DNA from: Thermoflexus sp.
GTDB lineage: Bacteria > Chloroflexota > Anaerolineae > Thermoflexales > Thermoflexaceae
DNA length: 48,385 bases
Assembly (NCBI RefSeq): GCF_034432235.1
Contig: NZ_DAOUCJ010000032.1
Location: 1 to 48,385 of the forward strand
Direction: 5' to 3'
The position numbers were made by a program, and so were the translations under genes. Below, in pieces: positions 25,426 to 34,077 of the stretch (position 1 is the stretch's first letter; every line of letters starts with the position of its first letter). Below the pieces are notes generated by a model that saw only the letters and a program-made list of their open reading frames with translations, had not been told where the DNA came from and did not search any database.

Positions 25426-25507
25426 GTCTTCAGAAATCATCCCGAAAGCTCCACCAGCGGAAGCATCCCGATTGGATGGAACAACGGCGGCGAAGGTTCG
25501 CAGCCTT

Positions 25508-27430
25508 ATGGAAGCCCTAACGGCTTCAACCGGTCCTGTTCAAACCGAAAGCGAGGAAGGGAAGACGCATCCGCCGATGCGCCTGGGCGAAGCCCTGGTG
25601 GCACGGGGGCTGCTACGGCCCGAAGATCTGGATTGGGCGCTTCGGATCCAGGCCCAGACCCGGGAGCGCCTGGGGCAGATCCTGCTCTCCCGGGGCCTGG
25701 TGCGCCGCTATGACCTTTATCAGACCCTGGCGGATCTGTGGGGGGTTCCTTTCGTGGATCTCCTCCAGGAGCCCCCGGATCCGGACCTGCTCCGCCGATT
25801 CCGCCCGGAGGAGATCCTGGAATCCTGGATCCTCCCCCTTCGGGAGACACCGGAGGGGCTGGAGATCGCCACAGCCCAACGCCCAGATGCGGCGCTGCTG
25901 GAAGAGGCAGCCCGACGTTTCGGAAGACCGGTGGCGCGGGTGCGGGTGACCACGGAGTGGGACATCCGGCGAACCGTGTTGCGTTTTTTCAAGACCGATG
26001 TGCTCGCATCGGCCACCTATGGTCTGTATTATCGGCGCCCCGAGGAATCCGCCCATACGGTTTTCACACGCCCTCAGTTCTTCACCTTCGCGCTGATCCT
26101 GATGGGCATCCTGCTGGGATTGGCGCTGGCTCCACGTCCTACCCTGGTTCTTCTCAACGGCCTCGTGAACTTCTTCTTCCTGGCCGGCGTTCTGTTCAAG
26201 TTCGTGGCCTCCATGGTCGGAGCCCGCTACGAACGGGAAACCACGATCCTGGACGAAGAAGTCGCAGCCATGAAGGACGAAGAGCTGCCGCGCTACACGA
26301 TCCTGATCCCGGTGTATCGGGAGGCCAGCGTGATCGGCCCTCTGCTCGCCAACATGAGGCGCCTCGACTACCCACCGGAGAAGCTAGAGATCCTGTTGCT
26401 GATTGAGGAGGACGACCGGGAGACCCTGGAAGCCGCCAAGGCGGCGCGGCCTCCCGGAAATGTATGTTTCATTCTCATCCCCGATCAGATCCCCAAAACC
26501 AAGCCCAAAGCATGTAACGTGGGTCTCTTCTTCGCCTCGGGGGATTACCTGGTCATCTATGATGCGGAAGATCGCCCGGATCCGGATCAGCTCAAGAAAG
26601 CTGTCCTGGCTTTCCGGAAGGGGGGGCCACGCCTGGTTTGTGTCCAGGCCGCACTGAACTATTTCAACGCGCGGGAGAATTTCCTCACCCGCATGTTCAC
26701 CCTGGAATACTCCTACTGGTTCGATTACATGCTCCCGGGCCTGTATCGACTGGGCATGCCGATCCCCCTGGGGGGGACGAGCAATCACTTCCCCACCGAG
26801 CGCCTGCGGGAGCTGGGCGGATGGGATCCTTTCAACGTCACGGAAGATGCGGATCTGGGCATCCGGGCCGCTGTGGAAGGATTCGAGGTGGGGGTGATCC
26901 CCAGCACAACCTACGAGGAGGCCAACACGCGGGTTGGAAACTGGATCCGCCAGCGTTCCCGCTGGATCAAGGGATACATGCAGACCGCCATGGTTCATAT
27001 GCGTCATCCCTGGCGGCTGGTCCGGCGGATTGGTCTGCGCCGGACCCTGGGTTTTTTCCTGTTGGTAGCGGGGACGCCCCTCACCTTTTTATCCGCCCCA
27101 TGGATGTGGCTGATGTTCGTATGGTGGGCGATCACCCGCACTCACGCGCTGGATCCCTTCTTCCCCCCGCCTGTTCTCTATATCAGCCTCTTCAATCTGC
27201 TGATCGGGAATGCGATTGGGATTTACCTGAACATGCTGGCCGGGTTCAGGCGAGGATACTACGATCTGATCCCGTGGGCGCTGCTGAACCCCATCTACTG
27301 GGTGCTCCACAGCATCGCCGCCTACAAGGCCCTCTGGCAGCTGTTCACCCGGCCGTTTTACTGGGAGAAGACCACCCACGGCCTCAGCCGCTGGCTGGGG
27401 AACGCGCAGGAGAATCCTGGGGCAGGATAG
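25508..27430 (+). CDS. GT2 polysaccharide synthase with N-terminal MshEN-type (c-di-GMP-binding) domain
   Basis: A protein of 640 residues from ATG 25508 (an in-frame TTG at 25472 is the alternative). Two adjacent MshEN-like motifs, RLGEALVARGLLRPEDL (from residue 25) and RLGQILLSRGLVRRYDL (from 55), are followed by WGVPFVDL. This is the GspE/MshE N-terminal domain known as a c-di-GMP receptor. Two membrane helices follow (about 192-238). The GT-A domain has YTILIPVYREA, IYDAED (DxD, about 352-355), VTEDADLG (catalytic Asp, about 445-451) and QRSRW (about 482-486). Three or four C-terminal helices follow. No PilZ domain is present. NfrB-type synthases are the closest concept. The product sugar is unknown. 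Confidence 0.85.
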   Translation: MEALTASTGPVQTESEEGKTHPPMRLGEALVARGLLRPEDLDWALRIQAQTRERLGQILLSRGLVRRYDLYQTLADLWGVPFVDLLQEPPDPDLLRRFRPEEILESWILPLRETPEGLEIATAQRPDAALLEEAARRFGRPVARVRVTTEWDIRRTVLRFFKTDVLASATYGLYYRRPEESAHTVFTRPQFFTFALILMGILLGLALAPRPTLVLLNGLVNFFFLAGVLFKFVASMVGARYERETTILDEEVAAMKDEELPRYTILIPVYREASVIGPLLANMRRLDYPPEKLEILLLIEEDDRETLEAAKAARPPGNVCFILIPDQIPKTKPKACNVGLFFASGDYLVIYDAEDRPDPDQLKKAVLAFRKGGPRLVCVQAALNYFNARENFLTRMFTLEYSYWFDYMLPGLYRLGMPIPLGGTSNHFPTERLRELGGWDPFNVTEDADLGIRAAVEGFEVGVIPSTTYEEANTRVGNWIRQRSRWIKGYMQTAMVHMRHPWRLVRRIGLRRTLGFFLLVAGTPLTFLSAPWMWLMFVWWAITRTHALDPFFPPPVLYISLFNLLIGNAIGIYLNMLAGFRRGYYDLIPWALLNPIYWVLHSIAAYKALWQLFTRPFYWEKTTHGLSRWLGNAQENPGAG

Positions 27431-27455
27431 ACCTCCTTCGATCTCTCTCCCGGAG

Positions 27456-27471
27456 CTGTGGACGTCCACAG
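27456..27471. promoter_or_regulatory. Perfect 16-bp palindrome CTGTGGACGTCCACAG
   Basis: A perfect palindrome centred at 27463/27464, followed by a further TCCACA at 27487-27492. It sits in the gap between the GT2 synthase and the polytopic membrane protein gene. Its core TGTGGA-CG-TCCACA has the same 6-2-6 design as the site at 10889-10902. It could be a regulator operator or an mRNA hairpin within the operon. Confidence 0.5.
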
Positions 27472-27556
27472 ATGCCTCCCACAGCGTCCACAATCCCCGG
27501 GGAAGAGATCAATGGTGAGCTTTCCGAGAGCCGTGGCATCCGGCAGGAGACCGAAC

Positions 27557-28987
27557 ATGATCCTTTCCCCCTGGAAGCGAGCCGCTGCCCTCCGCCGCAT
27601 CGTCTGGGAAGGGATCACCATCAGCGGACTGAGCATGCCTTTTCTTATTCTCGGGGCGGCTTCGCTGCCGGGGGGATTCCTGAGCCATGAGCACGCCCAT
27701 CTGATCGAGAAAGCGCTCTTGGTGCGGGATCGCGGCCGGCTGGAGTGGATCGGCTTCGCGTATCCCCCCCTCCCGGTCCTGATGCTGCTTCCATGGCCCA
27801 CCCCTCTGGCCGCTGTGCTCCAGGCCAGTCTGAGTGGGGGATTGCTGGCCTGGAGCATCGGGCGTCGCCTGCAGGTTCTATCCTTCCCACCCTGGATCCG
27901 TGCCGGGCTGCTCCTCAGCTTTGTGGGGATGCCCACGATCCTCTTCCTGGCCACCCAGCGCTTCGGAACGACGCTGGCCCTTGTCCTCTTCCTGTGGGCC
28001 TGGCAAGCTTACCTGGCGTTTACCCGTCAGGGGCGAACGGATGCGGGCTTCCTCGCCGGCCTGATCATCGGCTTCGCCTTCTACGCCAGCTTCTACGCGC
28101 CAGTGTTCGCCCTCGCCTTCACCCTTGCTGCACCCCTCTTCGCCCGCACCCGTGATCCCTACCATACCCTGGCCATCCTGATCGTCCTTGTGTTCCCCAC
28201 GGTGATGACCGCCGGCGCATGGATCTATCTCTCCTGGCTCTTCACAAATCAGCCCCTGGCCTTCCTTTACGATCCGGGCTCCAGCCTGCTGATCGCTTTC
28301 CGGCCAGACGAGGCCTTCATCGCCCCGGGGGCAATCGCTCGAGAGCTCGCTCAAAGGCTGCTGAACGTTCCACTATATATCGGCGTCGGCGTTCTCATCG
28401 CGTGCCTGCAGCCCCGACGGCTCCCAGCCTACCTGATCCCCCCTCTCATGATGGTGGGCGTGTGGTCCCTGGGCGGGGTCTTCCCCCGAGAGCTGAGCGT
28501 GACCATGGGAGCGCTCTTCGCGCTCTCCGGGATCCCCGCACGGACCCCGCCCCGATGGGGGATCCTGCTCATGGCGCTGGCCCTCCTTCAGCTCGGAACC
28601 GATGGGCTCTTCGGCCATTATGGCGAGCGGGCGCGCTGGTGGACTGCGCTGTGGGAAGGGAAACCTTCAGCGGCGGACGCCGTCGAAGAGGAAATCGCCG
28701 GACGCCTGGCCCACATGCCCTGCGGAAGCGTCCTGGCGGATGATCGTCAGGCCTATCGCCTCATCGCCCGCGCCGGGACGGCATGCCCCTTCGTGTTGCC
28801 TCCAGACCCCATCTTCCAGCCGGCGGTCAGCCGCCCGCAGCGCTTTGTGCGCTGGCTGCTGGTTGCCGAATCCCCCCAGGGGCCCCTTGGCCCCCTCGAG
28901 GCTCGTTATCGCCTGCAAGCGCCGCCCGGCTTCGTCCCGGAAGCTTCCTGGCCCGGATGGCGTCTCTATCGAAGGCGAGAGCCATGA
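27557..28987 (+). CDS. Polytopic membrane protein, GT-C-like, of the exopolysaccharide cluster
   Basis: A protein of 476 residues from ATG 27557 (AGGAG eight bases upstream); ATG 27512 in the same frame is possible. About ten to eleven hydrophobic helices run from residue 15 to about 355, with a soluble tail of about 120 residues at the end (SVLADDRQAYRLIARAGTAC). The first exterior loop contains LSHEHAHLIEKALLVRDRG, reminiscent of GT-C glycosyltransferases or flippase-like proteins that use lipid-linked sugars, but I see no decisive motif. Position behind the synthase suggests modification, transfer or export of the polymer. It is convergent with hutU. Confidence 0.7.
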   Translation: MILSPWKRAAALRRIVWEGITISGLSMPFLILGAASLPGGFLSHEHAHLIEKALLVRDRGRLEWIGFAYPPLPVLMLLPWPTPLAAVLQASLSGGLLAWSIGRRLQVLSFPPWIRAGLLLSFVGMPTILFLATQRFGTTLALVLFLWAWQAYLAFTRQGRTDAGFLAGLIIGFAFYASFYAPVFALAFTLAAPLFARTRDPYHTLAILIVLVFPTVMTAGAWIYLSWLFTNQPLAFLYDPGSSLLIAFRPDEAFIAPGAIARELAQRLLNVPLYIGVGVLIACLQPRRLPAYLIPPLMMVGVWSLGGVFPRELSVTMGALFALSGIPARTPPRWGILLMALALLQLGTDGLFGHYGERARWWTALWEGKPSAADAVEEEIAGRLAHMPCGSVLADDRQAYRLIARAGTACPFVLPPDPIFQPAVSRPQRFVRWLLVAESPQGPLGPLEARYRLQAPPGFVPEASWPGWRLYRRREP

Positions 28988-29065
28988 GCCGGCTTCCCCG
29001 CAGGGCCCCTGTCCAGCCCATCCACTCCATCCAGGGCGAACCGCATCGATCCGGGTCGTTTCCCC

Positions 29066-30727
29066 TCACCGGAGCATGGGCATCTTGATCCCGTGCCGGC
29101 GGGCGACTTCGATCGCTTTCTCGTAGCCGGCGTCGGCATGGCGCACCACGCCCAGGCCCGGATCCGTCCGCAGCACCCGCTCCAGGCGCCACTCGGCTTC
29201 CTTCGTGCCATCGGCCACCACCACCATCCCGGCGTGCTGGCTGTAGCCGACGCCGACGCCGCCGCCGTGGTGGAAGGCCACCCACGTCGCCCCGGCCACC
29301 GCGTTGAGCAGAGCGTTGAGGATCGGCCAGTCGCTGATGGCATCGGAGCCGTCCTTCATGCCCTCGGTCTCCCGGTTCGGGCTGGCCACCGAGCCCGCGT
29401 CCAGATGATCCCGCCCGATCACGATGGGCGCGCTCAGCTCGCCCCGACGGACCAGCTCGTTGAAATACAGCCCGGCCCGATCCCGCTCCCCATAGCCCAG
29501 CCAGCAGATCCGGGCGGGCAACCCCTGGAACCGCACCCGCTTCTGGGCCATGGTGATCCAGCGGCGAAGGCTCTCGTCCTCGGGGAACAGCTCCAGGATC
29601 GCCTGGTCCGTGCGGTCGATGTCCTCCGCCTCCCCCGAGAGGGCGACCCAGCGGAAGGGGCCCTTCCCCTCGCAGAACAGCGGCCGGATGTAAGCCTGCA
29701 CGAAGCCCGGATAGGCGAAGGCCTCTTTCACGCCCATCTCATAGGCCTGCTGGCGCAGATTGTTCCCGTAATCGAAGACCACTGCCCCCGCCCGATGGAA
29801 GGCCAGCATGGCCTCTACATGGATCGCCATGCTCTCCTTCGCCCGCCGGATGTAAGTCTGGGGATCCTTCGCCCGGAGCTCCTCCGCCTCGAAGACCGAT
29901 AGGCCTTTGGGGATATACATCAGGGGATCGTGAGCGGGGGTCTGATCGGTGACCACATCCGGGAGGATGCCGCGGCGGGCCAGCTCCGGGAAGACTTCGG
30001 CCGCATTGCCCAGCAGCCCGATGGAGCGGGCCTGCCCGGCCTTGCGGTATTCCTCCACCCGGCGCAGCGCTTCGTCCAGATCCTCCACGATCTCATCGAG
30101 GAACCCGTGCTCCAGGCGGCGCCGCGCCCGGCGCGGGTCGACCTCCACGATCAGGCCCACCCCCTCGTTCATGGTGATCGCCAGGGGCTGTGCGCCGCCC
30201 ATCTCCCCCAGCCCCGCCGTCAGCACCCACTTCCCCCTCAGACTGCCCCCGAAATGGGTCCGGGCGCAGGCGGCCAGCGTCTCATAGGTCCCCTGAAGGA
30301 TCCCCTGGGTGCCGATGTAGATCCAGGCGCCAGCCGTCATCTGGCCGAACATGATCAGGCCCTTGCGCTCCAGCTCATCGAAGACCTCCCAGGTAGCCCA
30401 GTGGGGAACCAGGTTGCTGTTGGCGATCAGGACGCGAGGGGCGAGCTCATGGGTGCGGAAGATCGCCACAGGCTTGCCGGACTGCACCAGGAGGGTTTCA
30501 TCGGGCTCCAGGTTGCGGAGGGACTCGAGGATGGCGTAGAAGGATTCCCAGTTGCGGGCCGCCTTGCCGCGGCCACCGTAAACAATCAGGTTCGTCGGAT
30601 CAGCCGCCACATCGGGATCCAGGTTGTTCTGAATCATGCGATAGGCGGCTTCGATCTGCCAGTTCCGACACATCAACGTCTTCCCCCGGGGCGCACGGAT
30701 CACCGGGGCCGTTCCGCCTGAGCTCAT
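29066..30727 (-). CDS. hutU: Urocanate hydratase
   Basis: A protein of 553 residues, full length. It hydrates urocanate to imidazolone propionate, the substrate of HutI, using tightly bound NAD+. Diagnostic stretches are IVYGGRGKAARNWESF, the nucleotide-binding VLTAGLGEMGGAQPLA, TDQTPAHDPLMYIPKGL, the active-site Cys in RICWLGYGERDRAG and IGRDHLDAGSVASPNRETEG, plus FHHGGGVGVGYSQHAG near the C terminus. ATG 30727 has GGAGG six bases upstream. hutI lies 7 kb away in the same orientation, so the histidine utilisation genes are scattered in this genome. Confidence 0.98.
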   Translation of the reverse strand: MSSGGTAPVIRAPRGKTLMCRNWQIEAAYRMIQNNLDPDVAADPTNLIVYGGRGKAARNWESFYAILESLRNLEPDETLLVQSGKPVAIFRTHELAPRVLIANSNLVPHWATWEVFDELERKGLIMFGQMTAGAWIYIGTQGILQGTYETLAACARTHFGGSLRGKWVLTAGLGEMGGAQPLAITMNEGVGLIVEVDPRRARRRLEHGFLDEIVEDLDEALRRVEEYRKAGQARSIGLLGNAAEVFPELARRGILPDVVTDQTPAHDPLMYIPKGLSVFEAEELRAKDPQTYIRRAKESMAIHVEAMLAFHRAGAVVFDYGNNLRQQAYEMGVKEAFAYPGFVQAYIRPLFCEGKGPFRWVALSGEAEDIDRTDQAILELFPEDESLRRWITMAQKRVRFQGLPARICWLGYGERDRAGLYFNELVRRGELSAPIVIGRDHLDAGSVASPNRETEGMKDGSDAISDWPILNALLNAVAGATWVAFHHGGGVGVGYSQHAGMVVVADGTKEAEWRLERVLRTDPGLGVVRHADAGYEKAIEVARRHGIKMPMLR

Positions 30728-30969
30728 GGAAACCTCCCTTCCGGATGCTCCCCTTCACCTTTAGCCGATGTCCAGCCCCCAGGCAAATCCGGACCGGATC
30801 CGATCCCCCTGGACCACCCGGCGGATCTCCTTCGGGGAGCCTTTCAGAGCCGGTCCGGCCACTGGAGGCGATCCACCCGGCTCCCCATTGTTCGCCCCCT
30901 TTCCCATCGCTCCCCAGGCCCCGAGCAAAGCCCCTGGGGCCCCAATGAGGTTTGCGTCCAGACAAACAG

Positions 30970-30999
30970 AAAGCTGCGCGTGCCTTCACGCGCAGCTTT
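30970..30999 (-). terminator. Strong hairpin, terminator after acpP
   Basis: AAAGCTGCGCGTG (30970-30982) pairs perfectly with CACGCGCAGCTTT (30987-30999) over a CCTT loop: a 13-bp stem. On the minus strand it is followed by a T-rich stretch (TGTTTGTC). It lies after the acpP stop and before hutU, so it should end the acpP transcript. The rest of the 30728-31084 gap is featureless. Confidence 0.8.
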
Positions 31000-31084
31000 C
31001 CGCCTGGCGAATTATTCCAGGGAAACCCATTAGGGTCCGCAGGCCCGACCCTTGCCCCGCCCGGATCCAGGTAGGGGAAGGCGC

Positions 31085-31324
31085 TCACTTCACCATATGT
31101 TTCTCGATGTAGGCGACCGCCTCGCCCACCGTGGTGATCTTCTGAGCGTCCTCATCGGAGATCTCGCCTCCGAACCGCTCCTCCAGGGCCATGATCAGCT
31201 CCACCAGATCCAGGGAATCGGCCTCCAGATCCTCCCGGAAACGGGCTTCCGGCGTCACTTTCTCCGGCGGCACGCCCAGCACCTCCACAATGACCTCCCG
31301 CACCTGTTCAAAGACCGTGCTCAT
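31085..31324 (-). CDS. acpP: Acyl carrier protein
   Basis: A protein of 79 residues, acidic and helical, with the phosphopantetheine attachment motif EADSLDLVEL (Ser37). It carries growing acyl chains in type II fatty acid synthesis in the cytosol. GGGAGG lies six bases before the ATG. It stands alone, with no fab genes beside it in the window. It has a good promoter (31355-31382) and a strong terminator (30970-30999), so it is a single-gene unit, which suits a highly expressed protein. Confidence 0.97.
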   Translation of the reverse strand: MSTVFEQVREVIVEVLGVPPEKVTPEARFREDLEADSLDLVELIMALEERFGGEISDEDAQKITTVGEAVAYIEKHMVK

Positions 31325-31354
31325 GGAAAACCTCCCGGCCAGAGTTTGGTTAGC

Positions 31355-31382
31355 ATTCTACTTGACCCGCAGGGAACGTCAA
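31355..31382 (-). promoter_or_regulatory. acpP promoter TTGACG-N16-TAGAAT
   Basis: On the minus strand TTGACG is at 31382-31377 and TAGAAT at 31360-31355, with a 16-base spacer. The -10 box ends 30 bases before the acpP ATG. Confidence 0.65.
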
Positions 31383-31528
31383 GGAAGCTCCCGGAAGGCG
31401 TCCAGCGATAGCGGACGGCCAGGGCTTCTCTCCCCTGTCCGCGCGCCCACGCTGTGAAGCCGCACGGGAAGGGAGAAGATCCCATCCCGCTGATCGGAGG
31501 AGCCCCCTCACCGCCCGCCCGGCACCCT

Positions 31529-31556
31529 TTGCCAGAGAGCCCCTTCGCCTTATAAA
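31529..31556 (+). promoter_or_regulatory. Candidate promoter for the IDI gene: TTGCCA-N16-TATAAA
   Basis: TTGCCA at 31529-31534, a 16-base spacer and TATAAA at 31551-31556, about 125 bases before the GTG start of the isomerase. A second TATAAA at 31632 lacks a -35 box. The remainder of the 31325-31683 gap shows nothing. Confidence 0.4.
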
Positions 31557-31683
31557 CTGGACGCTGGACCCAGAAGGGGCCACGCCCACTGGGGAGCTTG
31601 CCTTCCGGATCCGAACCCGCAACACAGATCCTATAAAAGAAACACCAGGCGGAAAACCATGTTACGGCACGAGGTTTGAGCCA

Positions 31684-32706
31684 GTGTCCGGGATCCCACA
31701 GCGAAAAGCCGATCATATCCGCATCAACCTGGAAGAGGACGTCAGCTTCGGACAGCTGACCACGGGCTTTGAACGGGTGCGCTTCATCCATCGGGCCCTG
31801 CCCGAGCTGGACCTGCGGGAGGTGGATGTTTCCACCGTTTTTTTCGGGAAGCCCCTGAACGCCCCGTTGCTGATCTCCTCCATGACCGGCGGCACGGAGG
31901 AGGCCGCCCGGATCAACCGGAACCTGGCCGAGGCCGCTCAGGCCTGCGGCATCGCCATGGGGCTGGGATCCATGCGCGCTGTCCTGGAACATCCCGAGCT
32001 GCTGCCTACTTTCCAGGTTCGTCGCTATGCCCCACATATCCTTCTCTTCGCCAACCTGGGGGCGGTGCAGCTGAACTATGGCTATACGGTGGATCACTGC
32101 CGGCGGGCGGTCGAGCTGGTGGAGGCCGATGCGCTCATTCTTCATCTGAACCCTCTGCAGGAAGCCCTCCAGCCGGAGGGAGATACCAACTTCGCCGGAT
32201 TGCTGCGGAAAATCGAAGCCGTGTGCAGGGCCCTCCCGGTCCCGGTGGTGGTGAAGGAGGTGGGCTGGGGGATCTCGGAGGAGATCGCCCGGCTCCTCGC
32301 GGAAGCCGGGGTGGCGGCCATCGACGTGGCCGGGGCAGGGGGGACCTCGTGGAGCCAGGTGGAGATGCATCGGGCCCCCGATGAGGTGCACCGCCAGGTG
32401 GCGGCGGCCTTCCGGGAATGGGGGATCCCCACGGTGGAGGCCATCCGGATGGCCCGACGGGGCGCGCCCCATCTGCCGATCATCGCCAGCGGGGGGATCC
32501 GGGATGGGGTGGAGGTGGCCAAGGCCCTGGCCCTGGGGGCTTCCCTCGCCGGGATGGCCGGGCCGTTCCTGCGAGCGGCCGTGGTCTCCGTGGAGGCGGT
32601 GGTGGAAACCATCGAGATCCTCATCCGCCAGCTGCGGATCGCCATGTTCTGCGTGGGCGCCCGGAATCTGGAAGCCCTTCGCTCGGTCCCGCTGATGGAG
32701 GTCTGA
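31684..32706 (+). CDS. fni: Isopentenyl-diphosphate delta-isomerase, type 2 (FMN)
   Basis: A protein of 340 residues with a GTG start at 31684 (GAGG upstream). It interconverts IPP and DMAPP with reduced FMN in the cytosol. Motifs are QRKADHIRINLEEDV at the N terminus, the FMN-contacting APLLISSMTGGT, AMGLGSMRA, LFANLGAVQL, HLNPLQEALQPEGD, VVVKEVGWGIS, IDVAGAGGTSW and IIASGGIRDGVEVAKALALGA. All blocks of the family are present in order. The next gene on the strand is a prenyl diphosphate synthase, so the two form an isoprenoid pair separated by a repeat-filled gap. Confidence 0.97.
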   Translation: MSGIPQRKADHIRINLEEDVSFGQLTTGFERVRFIHRALPELDLREVDVSTVFFGKPLNAPLLISSMTGGTEEAARINRNLAEAAQACGIAMGLGSMRAVLEHPELLPTFQVRRYAPHILLFANLGAVQLNYGYTVDHCRRAVELVEADALILHLNPLQEALQPEGDTNFAGLLRKIEAVCRALPVPVVVKEVGWGISEEIARLLAEAGVAAIDVAGAGGTSWSQVEMHRAPDEVHRQVAAAFREWGIPTVEAIRMARRGAPHLPIIASGGIRDGVEVAKALALGASLAGMAGPFLRAAVVSVEAVVETIEILIRQLRIAMFCVGARNLEALRSVPLMEV

Positions 32707-32728
32707 TGAACGCATGGGGGCAACAGGG

Positions 32729-32853
32729 GTCGAAGGAATTCGACCTTTAGAGGCCTTCGGCCGGTGGCCGGCCCCGCCGGCCAAAAGGCTTCTTGCGTCG
32801 GCGCCGGCCGACGCCCGGCGCGAAGCGCCCAACGAGGCCGATTTCCATCGGCG
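32729..32853. repeat. Mosaic palindromic repeat, copy 1
   Basis: It begins with GTCGAAGGAATTCGAC (32729-32744), has an arm pair AGGCCTT/AAAAGGCTT, then GCGTCGG...CCGACGC, then GGCGCGAAGCGCC and GAGGCCGATTTCCATCGGCG. Each block can fold into its own hairpin. The same blocks in the same order occur at 42814-42919 and 42948-43073. The whole 32707-33012 gap consists of this element and a REP-like unit. Confidence 0.8.
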
Positions 32854-32894
32854 CACCCGCCGACGCGGGGCGCGGAATTGCCCGCCGTGACGGG

Positions 32895-32914
32895 CAGGAG
32901 CCGCCGGAGCGGCG
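32895..32914 (+). repeat. REP-like hairpin repeat (copy 2)
   Basis: CAGGAGCCGCCGGAGCGGCG, matching the copies at 8225-8244 and 35917-35936 except in the loop. Located just after the mosaic repeat and before the prenyl synthase gene. Confidence 0.6.
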
Positions 32915-33012
32915 ATAAAAGGGCAGCGGCCGGTCGCGGCCCGTTCATTGGGGAGGATATAAGAGGCCGGCCTCCCTATCCTCACAAACAGAACAATTTT
33001 TGAGGCGACCGC

Positions 33013-34020
33013 ATGGGCGCATGGGAAGCGTTTTTCAGTGAGTGGATGCCCCTTCTGGAGGGGGAGATGCGAGCCGCCGTGGGGGAGCCCGCTCATCCCT
33101 CCGAGCGGCTGTTTTACGGGATGCTCGCCTATCACCTCGGATGGGTGGATGCCCAGCTCCAGCCAGCACGGCAGGATGGCGGGAAGCGGGTTCGCCCCAT
33201 GCTCTGCCTGCTGGCCTGCGCGGCCTGCGGCGGCGATCCCGCCCGGGCATTACCGGCGGCCGCGGCCATCGAGCTCCTCCACAACTTCTCCCTGATCCAC
33301 GATGATATCCAGGATCGCAGCGAAACCCGTCGGGGCCGCCCCACCGTGTGGGCGCTCTGGGGGATCGCCCAGGCGATCAACGCCGGCGACGCCCTGTTCA
33401 CCATCGCCCATCGGGCCCTCTGGCGGCTCCGGGAGCGGGGCGTGCCCGCGGAACGGATCCTGGAGGTGGCCGAGCGCTTTGATGCGGCCTGCCTGATGCT
33501 GACCCGTGGGCAGCATTTCGATTTATTGTTTGAAGGGATGCCCTATGTATCCGTCGAGGCCTACCTGGAGATGATCCGGGGGAAGACCGCCGCGCTGTTG
33601 CGGGCAGCCACCGGGATCGGGGCGCGCCTCGCCGATCGCCCCGCCGAGGACCTGGAGGCCTTCGGGGAAGCCTTGGGAATGGCCTTTCAGATCCAGGACG
33701 ACCTCCTGGGGATCTGGGGGGATCCCGCAGTGACGGGCAAGCCGGCCGCCGATGATCTGCGGACGCGGAAGAAGACCCTTCCCGTGATCCTGGCGATGGG
33801 GCGGATCCCGGAGTTCGCGGAACGTTACCGTGATCCCCAAACTCCTCTGGAGGTCCTGCTTCAGGATCTGGAGCGCAGTGGGGCCCGCGCGGAAGCGGAG
33901 ACCATGGCCGCCGGTTTCACCCAGCAGGCGATGGCCGCCCTGGAGCGCGCGGGGCTCCGACATCCCTATGGGGAGGCCCTGCGGGACCTCGCCTGGTCCC
34001 TGCTTTCCCGGACCCGATAG
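33013..34020 (+). CDS. Polyprenyl (geranylgeranyl-type) diphosphate synthase
   Basis: A protein of 335 residues. It condenses IPP with allylic diphosphates for carotenoid, quinone or lipid chains. The substrate-binding GGKRVRPML is at about 56-64, the first Asp-rich motif is HDDIQD (96-101) followed by RRGRP, and the second Asp-rich region is QDDLLGIWGD (228-237), in the form common in GGPP synthases. KTAALLRAATGIGA follows the middle helix. Chain length is set near residues just before the first motif (LLHNFSLIH), where the lack of bulky Phe/Tyr at the key position suggests C20 or longer. GAGG lies eight bases before the ATG. It is downstream of the IDI gene and upstream of queG. Confidence 0.93.
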   Translation: MGAWEAFFSEWMPLLEGEMRAAVGEPAHPSERLFYGMLAYHLGWVDAQLQPARQDGGKRVRPMLCLLACAACGGDPARALPAAAAIELLHNFSLIHDDIQDRSETRRGRPTVWALWGIAQAINAGDALFTIAHRALWRLRERGVPAERILEVAERFDAACLMLTRGQHFDLLFEGMPYVSVEAYLEMIRGKTAALLRAATGIGARLADRPAEDLEAFGEALGMAFQIQDDLLGIWGDPAVTGKPAADDLRTRKKTLPVILAMGRIPEFAERYRDPQTPLEVLLQDLERSGARAEAETMAAGFTQQAMAALERAGLRHPYGEALRDLAWSLLSRTR

Positions 34021-34077
34021 TGCGCTTCCGCTCACAGTGGAATCCGAACCGGATCTCTCTCCACGGCCCTGCGCAAC

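Noticed and set aside
27456..27492. Replication origin (cluster of DnaA boxes)
   Set aside because: Only two or three TGTGGA half-sites occur together, there is no AT-rich unwinding region, and no dnaA, dnaN or gyr gene is nearby.
31321..33135. Minus-strand ORF of 604 codons
   Set aside because: It is antisense to the isomerase gene and runs through the repeat-filled gap; no domain is visible. The plus-strand frame matches type 2 IDI in full.
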